Source: Treponema sp.
GTDB lineage: Bacteria > Spirochaetota > Spirochaetia > Treponematales > Treponemataceae
Assembly: GCA_022510885.1 (NCBI GenBank)
Contig: JAFLSP010000086.1
Location: 1-7,686, forward strand
Length of the DNA stretch: 7,686 nucleotides
Direction: 5' to 3'
Shown here: positions 1 to 4,328 of the stretch, one piece after another
How positions within the stretch are numbered: the first letter of the stretch is position 1
Layout: every line of letters starts with the position of its first letter
Translations under genes and position numbers: made by a program
The notes under the pieces: generated by a model
Told to the model about the DNA's origin: nothing
Databases searched by the model: none
The model's input: only the letters and a program-made list of their open reading frames with translations

Positions 1-1184
1 GAAGTGTTTTCCCCATAGTTGAATATTCTCCAACCGACTTGACCGCGTAGGTAGAGGCGGTCAACGAGTTTTTTATCGATGTTCGCACCGAAAATGCCAC
101 CGAAGTAACCGCCGCTGAATTCGACACCGCCGAACGGAGAGAATATGTTTTCCGCGCTCGTGCCGAAGCGGAAGTTATATTTGAGGTATGCGCTTCCGAG
201 CCAGTCCTCCATTTGGTTTGGCGTAGAAAACGACAGCCCAAGCATCGTCGTTTCAAGCGAGGCTTTTAGTCCCGCGCCGTAGAAAATGTCCGAACCCCAG
301 GCTTTAAAAAGGTTGCCTGCGGAAAGCGACTCCACGGGATTATGCTTGCGCGCCGCCGCTGGTTGAATGCCCGTCATTACGCCCGCTCCAAGGCTTACTG
401 TAGGAGCGATGAACTGTACTGCTTTTTTACCTTGACCTATTTTCCGTGCGATTTTCTGCGACTTGGGAAGTTCTTTGCGAAGATTTTCTACCCGTCGCCA
501 GTCAGCCGGATGACTGGCATTATATTCATCATAATATCCTTCATTTGTTGCCATTTTTTCCCAAATATCTGCAGCTGCATTTCCGTCATAACCGGCAATA
601 GCCATGAGCGTAAGACCGACTTTGTCGGCTTCTGTCTCCATGGCGCGGCTGTACGCCGTTGTTTTATCCTTGCCTAATCCCCACTCCGACCTTTGTTTTT
701 CATAGTCTTTTTCTCTTTTTATGTGGAAAAGAAGCGCGTGCGCAATTTCGTGTCCAAGGATAGCCGCGAGTTCGTCCTCAGTTTGGATTGCGGCTGGTCC
801 GTAAAGAAGCCCCGCATAAACGCATATTTTTCCGCCCGCCATGCACCAAGCATTCCATTCCGGGTCATCCACAAAGTTTACCTCCCACGAGTTACTGTGT
901 CTAAAAGGAAAAAGTTTTCCTTTATTGTTTGTTCGCTCCCATTTTTTTGCCGCAGCAATAAGATTGTTCGCCACCGCTACCACTTGCTGACCTAATTCAG
1001 TGTCCGTTAGAAGAAGTCCATTCTGTTTGTACCAAGAAATTTCACTTTTATACCATGCGGTCGCTTCTCGCGCTTCGTTCGAATCCAATTCTGCCGGTTG
1101 GTTTGTGTAGGGGTTTGTCATGCATCCAAAGAATGCAAACAACACCATAAGAAGCAATGTAACTGTTGACGTAATTTTTTTCAT
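1..1184 (-). CDS. M48-family zinc metallopeptidase, putative lipoprotein with beta-strand-rich C-terminal part (partial, C-terminus off the window)
   Basis: The reading frame stays open for 394 codons from ATG 1184-1182 to the left edge. GGAG (1194-1191) lies 6 nt before the ATG, which supports this start. Residues 1-20 form a basic, hydrophobic signal peptide ending FFGC, a loose lipobox, so Cys21 may be lipidated and the protein envelope-anchored. The zinc site is HEIAH (His145, Glu146, His149), and Glu183 in ETEADKVG matches the third ligand of the ExxAD motif. SHPADWRR (224-231) matches the HP..R region common in M48 peptidases. Family members of this type degrade or quality-control envelope proteins. 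From about residue 295 the sequence changes to alternating aromatic/glycine segments (YGAGLKASLETTMLGLSF, GSAYLKYNFRFG, LYLRGQVGWRIFN), as in outer-membrane beta-barrels, and its codons become more GC-rich. The peptidase call is secure. The barrel nature is inferred, and the true C-terminus is unseen. Confidence 0.88.
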   Translation of the reverse strand, partial: MKKITSTVTLLLMVLFAFFGCMTNPYTNQPAELDSNEAREATAWYKSEISWYKQNGLLLTDTELGQQVVAVANNLIAAAKKWERTNNKGKLFPFRHSNSWEVNFVDDPEWNAWCMAGGKICVYAGLLYGPAAIQTEDELAAILGHEIAHALLFHIKREKDYEKQRSEWGLGKDKTTAYSRAMETEADKVGLTLMAIAGYDGNAAADIWEKMATNEGYYDEYNASHPADWRRVENLRKELPKSQKIARKIGQGKKAVQFIAPTVSLGAGVMTGIQPAAARKHNPVESLSAGNLFKAWGSDIFYGAGLKASLETTMLGLSFSTPNQMEDWLGSAYLKYNFRFGTSAENIFSPFGGVEFSGGYFGGIFGANIDKKLVDRLYLRGQVGWRIFNYGENT

Positions 1185-1241
1185 AAAAATCTCCAAAATA
1201 AACTCTCCGATGCCGCCGATGGACATTAGTATAAATGGCGT

Positions 1242-1793
1242 TTAATAGCCAAAATAACTTTCTGACCCAGACCGTTCGCTGGTCGGTATCATTTCTTCGT
1301 TGCTGACCAAGTATATGGAGTACCGAAAAATCGTGTATTTTTTGTCCATTGCGGTTATACCGAATTCCACGTATTCCGTGGCCGTTCCGCGCTGTGCGTC
1401 CATCGCAAAGCGCAGGCCTTTCTCTTTCATCACGCGCCCGATTTCGCCCACTTCGTCAAACGAATACGGCTTCATAACTAAACCGGGTAGATTCAAGTCG
1501 GCTGTCTTGGAATTCATTTGTACCAGTTGCGCATTGGTATAGAGTTCTTTGCTGTGCCATGTCTTGTCAAAACCGCATGTTTCCTCCAAAAATTCACGCA
1601 CTTCGTCATTGGTGCTGAACAAATGCATTTCGTGCGTCGTTCCGTCGGGGAGCGTGGTTGTCATGACGAAGCCGGATTCCGAGCCGTCGCCGATGGGGGT
1701 TGACAGATACGCTTCGCTTTGCGGGGTGGAAGCGCATCCTCCGAGCGCGAGTGCCGTGCCGAGCAGACAGGCAATGACCATGTTGATTTTCAT
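1242..1793 (-). CDS. Hypothetical lipoprotein (183 aa)
   Basis: I do not recognise the family. The start at 1793 is chosen because GGAGG (1805-1801 on the minus strand) lies 7 nt upstream and the protein then opens with a textbook lipoprotein signal: MKIN, a hydrophobic stretch, and the lipobox LGGC with Cys20. An in-frame ATG 13 codons upstream would place charged residues before the signal and is less likely. The mature part is about 163 residues, soluble and mixed alpha/beta in appearance. It has a DGTTHEMHLFSTNDEVREFL segment near residues 50-69, a KPYSFDEVGEIGRVMKEKG segment in the middle and an aromatic tail ending SYFGY. No catalytic motif or transmembrane segment is visible after the signal. 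The M48 peptidase gene starts 57 bp downstream on the same strand, so the two probably share a transcript and the product may be an accessory or substrate of that peptidase. That link is inference from position only. Confidence 0.85.
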   Translation of the reverse strand: MKINMVIACLLGTALALGGCASTPQSEAYLSTPIGDGSESGFVMTTTLPDGTTHEMHLFSTNDEVREFLEETCGFDKTWHSKELYTNAQLVQMNSKTADLNLPGLVMKPYSFDEVGEIGRVMKEKGLRFAMDAQRGTATEYVEFGITAMDKKYTIFRYSIYLVSNEEMIPTSERSGSESYFGY

Positions 1794-1819
1794 ACGAAAA
1801 CCTCCGTGTATATTTTTGC

Positions 1820-1837
1820 GGGATTCATGCAAATCCC
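1820..1837. repeat. Small inverted repeat upstream of the lipoprotein gene
   Basis: The arms GGGATT (1820-1825) and AATCCC (1832-1837) are perfectly complementary around the 6-nt centre CATGCA. It lies 27 bp upstream of the lipoprotein ATG and 15 bp before its GGAGG, where it could act as an operator or as a leader hairpin. No poly-T follows on either strand that would make it a terminator. Six-base arms can occur by chance. Confidence 0.3.
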
Positions 1838-1956
1838 TTTGTGCCTTGAGTGTGCGGGCGACGACATTTTAATTTTTTGGCAGATTTTTGCTCGTCTCCT
1901 TTTTCTGCGGCGTGTTTTGGGTCGCTTTGCGGGCGATTTTAAAATAATTCTGTTGC

Positions 1957-1983
1957 ATTATAAATCTTTTTTGTGGAGGTCTA
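1957..1983 (-). promoter_or_regulatory. Possible promoter for the lipoprotein/M48 pair
   Basis: On the minus strand a perfect -10 hexamer TATAAT (1962-1957) is preceded by an A-rich spacer of 15 bp and TAGACC (1983-1978), a 4/6 match to the -35 consensus. The spacer is shorter than ideal. Use of this site would give a leader of roughly 155 nt before the lipoprotein ATG at 1793, containing the hairpin at 1820-1837. Read from the sequence only. Confidence 0.3.
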
Positions 1984-2027
1984 CGGTATTTTAGGTCATA
2001 CATCGCCACAATGAGGCTTGGAAAGCA

Positions 2028-2057
2028 ATATTCACTGGAAAGTATGGCGTAGAATAT
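2028..2057. repeat. Spaced inverted repeat just upstream of the XRE gene
   Basis: ATATTC (2028-2033) and GAATAT (2052-2057) are complementary half-sites separated by 18 bp, so they sit about two helical turns apart centre to centre. The second half-site overlaps TAGAAT (2050-2055), a 5/6 match to a -10 box for the XRE gene. No good -35 was found at the proper distance. XRE regulators often bind such sites over their own promoter, so this is a candidate autoregulatory operator, but the half-sites are short. Confidence 0.25.
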
Positions 2058-2073
2058 CACGGGAATAGTTTGC

Positions 2074-2403
2074 ATGGACGAAGAATTTTTCAGGGACAGG
2101 CTGCGCTTTTTTCGCAACCAAAAGAAAATCTCTGCACGTGAGATGAGCCTTGCGCTCGGTCAGAACGAAACGTTCATCAACAAAATCGAGACCGGCAGAA
2201 GTTCCACCACGATTTCGTCCTTCTTGAACATCTGCGACTACCTGTGCGTCTCGCCTTCAGACTTTTTCAACGCCGAAGTAAAGAGCAGTACCGAGGACGC
2301 GCGGGAGATGACGCGCCTGTTCCGCCGCCTTTCTCCGCGGCAGTCAAAGTATGTGCTTGAGCTGTTGCGTGACCTTGCGGAATGCACCAAAAAGCGGACG
2401 TAG
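2074..2403 (+). CDS. XRE/Cro-family helix-turn-helix transcriptional regulator (109 aa)
   Basis: A small DNA-binding regulator. The N-terminal half is a complete XRE-type helix-turn-helix domain (about residues 5-65): RDRLRFFRNQKKISAREMS leads into the turn at LGQNETFINKIETGRS (about 28-43), followed by the FLNICDYLCVSPSDFF block typical of this group. The last 40 residues are charged and include FRRLSPRQSKYVLELLRDL, a likely dimerisation helix. There is no peptidase, toxin or ligand-binding domain, so the effector is unknown. ATG 2074 is the only reasonable start because an in-frame TAG lies at 2050-2052. The ribosome site is weak (GGGA at 2061-2064). The gene diverges from the lipoprotein/M48 pair, making that pair a possible target. 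It is followed directly by the palindrome cluster at 2419-2541. No phage or toxin partner gene is visible beside it. Confidence 0.88.
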   Translation: MDEEFFRDRLRFFRNQKKISAREMSLALGQNETFINKIETGRSSTTISSFLNICDYLCVSPSDFFNAEVKSSTEDAREMTRLFRRLSPRQSKYVLELLRDLAECTKKRT

Positions 2404-2418
2404 CGCGGGCGGTGTGTC

Positions 2419-2465
2419 TCCGTTAACATCCTTAACGGACTTGTTTCCGTTAGTATCGTTAACGG
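2419..2465. repeat. Tandem pair of related palindromes, 27-bp period
   Basis: The first unit has perfect 8-bp arms TCCGTTAA (2419-2426) and TTAACGGA (2432-2439) around CATCC. The second has CCGTTA (2447-2452) and TAACGG (2460-2465) around a 7-nt loop. The units are also direct repeats of each other (TCCGTTA..ATC.TTAACGG) starting 27 bp apart. They begin 15 bp after the XRE stop codon. Neither is followed by a T-run, so they are not ordinary intrinsic terminators. They could be protein-binding sites or structured RNA at the 3' end of the XRE transcript. Confidence 0.75.
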
Positions 2466-2469
2466 CTCT

Positions 2470-2498
2470 ACGGAGGGTCTGTTCTCCGTGCGCGGAGA
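2470..2498. repeat. Two mutually exclusive overlapping hairpins
   Basis: ACGGAG (2470-2475) pairs with CTCCGT (2484-2489). The same central element also pairs the other way, TCTCCG (2483-2488) with CGGAGA (2493-2498) around a TGCG loop. The two structures share a strand and cannot form together, an arrangement resembling an RNA switch, although nothing else here identifies a ligand-binding domain. It is the third member of the palindrome series after the XRE gene. Confidence 0.6.
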
Positions 2499-2505
2499 GT
2501 CAATC

Positions 2506-2541
2506 CTCGGCGTATGTCTTGTCGGCTCTCTGTACGCCGAG
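2506..2541. repeat. 9-bp perfect inverted repeat
   Basis: CTCGGCGTA (2506-2514) and TACGCCGAG (2533-2541) are perfect 9-bp arms around an 18-nt loop. This is the last palindrome of the series in the convergent gap between the XRE and alkyltransferase genes. Its arm sequence differs from the earlier members, so the series keeps palindromic structure rather than a common sequence. Confidence 0.7.
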
Positions 2542-2590
2542 ACCGTCGAATATGGACTATTTGGTTGACTCAAAGCAGATTGACATATAC

Positions 2591-2617
2591 GAAAACTACC
2601 CAGTTTTCTCTAGTTTT
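2591..2617. terminator. Possible terminator between the convergent XRE and alkyltransferase genes
   Basis: GAAAACT (2591-2597) and AGTTTTC (2602-2608) form a perfect 7-bp stem with an ACCC loop, and a TTTTT run follows at 2613-2617 on the plus strand. The stem includes part of the alkyltransferase stop codon (2598-2596). The stem is AT-rich and the T-run is 4 nt removed, so as a plus-strand terminator for the XRE transcript it is plausible but weak. Confidence 0.35.
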
Positions 2618-2955
2618 TCCAGTTCCGCGCGCATCTGCTCAAAGTCGTCCTCGGTGATGGCGTGTATGCTCATGTCCACATGGTCGCCCGCAAAGGAAAT
2701 GCCTTCTGCCTCAAGTTTCTTCCGCTGTGCGTCGCCGCCGCCGAACGCGAAACTGCCCGAGCAGTAGCCTTTTGCGTTCACCACGCGGTGGCAGGGCGTG
2801 GCGGCGTTGCTCGGGTTTTTGTGGAGCGCGTTGCCCACGTAACGGCGCAGGTTGCGGTTTCCCATGAGCGCGGCGACCTGCGAGTACGAGGCGACCTTTC
2901 CGCGCGGAATGAGGCGGACGGCGGCATAGATTCTTTCGGCGAGCGTGTTCGACAT
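2596..2955 (-). CDS. Short O6-alkylguanine-DNA alkyltransferase-like protein (MGMT/Ogt C-terminal domain, 119 aa)
   Basis: This is the DNA-binding/active-site domain of the MGMT family without the N-terminal domain. Residues 5-42 (RIYAAVRLIPRGKVASYSQVA, then the helix ending NLRRYVGNAL) form the winged-helix region, with Arg38 at the usual arginine-finger position. The active site PCHRV (54-58) keeps Cys55, the residue that accepts the alkyl group. Asn47 before it and Glu84 in LEAEG match the hinge Asn and the Glu of the catalytic network, so true repair activity is plausible. Alkyltransferase-like (ATL) proteins usually have Trp in place of this Cys. The final 30 residues are an acidic helical tail. 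In-frame ATGs also exist at 2982 (preceded by GGTGG) and at 3000 (weak site). I prefer 2955 because the protein then starts as family members do and lies just after a TATACT box. The gene diverges from sbcDC, another DNA-repair unit. Confidence 0.88.
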   Translation of the reverse strand: MSNTLAERIYAAVRLIPRGKVASYSQVAALMGNRNLRRYVGNALHKNPSNAATPCHRVVNAKGYCSGSFAFGGGDAQRKKLEAEGISFAGDHVDMSIHAITEDDFEQMRAELEKLEKTG

Positions 2956-2961
2956 GAGGTG

Positions 2962-2990
2962 AGTATAGGGCAGATTCGGCATATCGTCCA
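2962..2990 (-). promoter_or_regulatory. Candidate promoter of the alkyltransferase gene, possibly leaderless
   Basis: On the minus strand TGGACG (2990-2985, 4/6 to the -35 consensus) and TATACT (2967-2962, 5/6 to the -10 consensus) are 17 bp apart. A start about 7 nt downstream would fall at or next to the ATG at 2955. No Shine-Dalgarno precedes that ATG, so a leaderless mRNA is suggested. If translation begins at 2982 or 3000 instead, this box lies inside the gene and is fortuitous. Confidence 0.4.
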
Positions 2991-2999
2991 CCCGTATCA

Positions 3000-3027
3000 T
3001 TGCAAACTGCCTGCGATGTGCTATACT
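3000..3027 (+). promoter_or_regulatory. Promoter of sbcDC
   Basis: TTGCAA (3000-3005, 4/6 to the -35 consensus) and TATACT (3022-3027, 5/6 to the -10 consensus) are separated by 16 bp. The start of transcription would fall near 3034, directly at the AGGGGG ribosome binding site (3034-3039) of sbcD, so the leader would be very short. It overlaps the longest possible alkyltransferase frame and lies just upstream of that gene's own candidate promoter. Confidence 0.5.
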
Positions 3028-3044
3028 GTGCGCAGGGGGCGGTC

Positions 3045-4328
3045 ATGCGGCTCATGCATACGGCGGACTGGCATTTGGGCAACCAGATGCACGACATCGA
3101 CAGGCGGGAAGAGACGCTCGCGTTTTTCGGCTGGCTCAAAGCGCAAATAATAGAAAAAAACGCGGACTCGCTCATCGTGGCGGGAGACGTGTTCGACACG
3201 GCAAATCCGCCGGTTGAGGCGCGGCGGCAGTATTATGCCTTTCTCGCCTCGCTCGCGGACACCTGCTGCAAGAACGTCGTCATCGTGGGCGGCAACCATG
3301 ATTCGGCAGTCCTGCTCGACTCGGCAAAGGAACTGCTGGAGGTGCTGAACATCCGCGTGGTCGGTGCGGCCGGCAACCTTTCCCCGGAGGAGATGTGCTT
3401 TACCTTGCGCGGCGCGGACGGCGAAGCCTGCGGCATCTGCATGGCAATTCCTTTCGTGCGCGAGGTGGAGTTGCGCGGTCTGCTTGCCGAAAAAACCGAT
3501 GACGGCGACCTCTACGGCGCGGCGTACAAGACGCTGTACGCGCGCGTGTATGCGGCGGCGGAAACACTGCGCGGCGGGCGCGACATTCCGATTGTGGCGA
3601 CGGGGCATCTGTACGCGGCGGATGTGGAAGGGCGGCTTGCGGACGCGGCGGGCAACGTCAGGACGGACGACGGCATGAAAGTGCTCGACGTGCTGGGAAC
3701 GCTGGGCAAAGTTCCGCCGAGCGTCTTTCCGCCTGCGGATTACGTCGCGCTCGGGCATATCCATTACGCGACCGCCGTCGCGAAAAATCCTGCCGTGCGC
3801 TATTCCGGCTCGCCCTTTGTCATGGGCTTTGACGAGGCGGCGATTCCGCATTTCGTGCTGTGCGTGGAACTCTCGTCGCACGGCGCGGAGCGTCATCTTG
3901 CCGTGGAAAGACTTGAAACGCCGCAAGCCTTCGTGTACCGCCGCGTCTCGGGAACGCTGGAGGACATCGCCTTTGAACTGCGGACGTTTTCCGCGCTCAA
4001 AGGCGGCAAGCGCACCTATCTGGAAATCTGCTACAAACGGGAAATCGGCGTGAACGCGCAGGCTTTTTTGGACGAGGCCATTGCCGCGCTGCCGGAAAAC
4101 GTGACGGTGGCAAGCTGGAAACTGCTTGAGCAGCGCAATGCGCTCGCGCAGGCGGGATTCGCGTCCTTTGACGCGGCGGAAATCAGGAACCTTGACGACC
4201 GGGAAATCTTCACGCAGCTCATTTTGACCAGGCTGGCAGAGGCGGGGCTTGACGCGCAGAGCGACGAGGCGAAATCCGCGCTGGAGCGCTTTCTGCCGCA
4301 TTTTCTGCAAGCGGCGGCGGAGGCATAA
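3045..4328 (+). CDS. sbcD: SbcD, Mre11-type nuclease subunit of the SbcCD exonuclease (427 aa)
   Basis: SbcD is the Mn-dependent nuclease of SbcCD, which cleaves DNA hairpins and palindromes and trims protein-blocked double-strand ends in the nucleoid. All five phosphoesterase motifs are visible: DWHLG (Asp8, His10), GDVFD (Asp48), GGNHD (Asn84, His85, Asp86), GHLY (His188) and GHIH (His238, His240), followed by RYSGSP (252-257). The first about 270 residues are the nuclease domain. The rest is the capping/DNA-binding region and the C-terminal part that contacts SbcC, with length normal for the family. The start at ATG 3045 is chosen because AGGGGG lies 5 nt upstream and the protein opens MRLMHTADWHLGN, as homologues do. 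An in-frame ATG at 3000 would add 15 unrelated residues and overlap the promoter. The stop codon touches the sbcC start, so the two are co-translated. Confidence 0.97.
   Translation: MRLMHTADWHLGNQMHDIDRREETLAFFGWLKAQIIEKNADSLIVAGDVFDTANPPVEARRQYYAFLASLADTCCKNVVIVGGNHDSAVLLDSAKELLEVLNIRVVGAAGNLSPEEMCFTLRGADGEACGICMAIPFVREVELRGLLAEKTDDGDLYGAAYKTLYARVYAAAETLRGGRDIPIVATGHLYAADVEGRLADAAGNVRTDDGMKVLDVLGTLGKVPPSVFPPADYVALGHIHYATAVAKNPAVRYSGSPFVMGFDEAAIPHFVLCVELSSHGAERHLAVERLETPQAFVYRRVSGTLEDIAFELRTFSALKGGKRTYLEICYKREIGVNAQAFLDEAIAALPENVTVASWKLLEQRNALAQAGFASFDAAEIRNLDDREIFTQLILTRLAEAGLDAQSDEAKSALERFLPHFLQAAAEA

Larger units (their letters stand above)
1794..2073. other. 280-bp divergent intergenic region
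   Basis: This AT-rich stretch separates the minus-strand lipoprotein gene from the plus-strand XRE gene and should hold both promoters. I find no convincing gene in it: frames that cross it lack a start codon with a ribosome binding site. It contains a perfect minus-strand TATAAT at 1962-1957, a small hairpin at 1820-1837, an isolated strong Shine-Dalgarno-like GTGGAGGT at 1973-1980 with no usable start codon after it, and a spaced inverted repeat next to the XRE start (2028-2057). Confidence 0.6.

Noticed and set aside
342..995. Two plus-strand open frames opposite the M48 gene
   Set aside because: They lack ribosome sites and family features, while the minus-strand frame here holds the zinc-peptidase motifs and runs uninterrupted for 394 codons.
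2011..2052. 13-codon frame in phase with and upstream of the XRE gene
   Set aside because: It has no ribosome site and ends at TAG 2050-2052. It could be a leader peptide, but nothing supports translation.
1869..2117. Minus-strand 82-codon frame in the divergent gap
   Set aside because: It would need a TTG start inside the XRE gene with no ribosome site, and the product resembles no protein I recognise.
2419..2541. CRISPR array
   Set aside because: Only the first two units are related, the period is 27 bp including the palindrome, there are no equal-length spacers, and no cas genes are present.
2351..2767. Plus-strand 138-codon frame across the palindrome cluster
   Set aside because: It starts inside the XRE gene without a ribosome site and ends antisense to the alkyltransferase. 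The Ser/Leu/Thr-rich stretch (VSPLTSLTDLFPLVSLT) is just the repeated palindromes translated.
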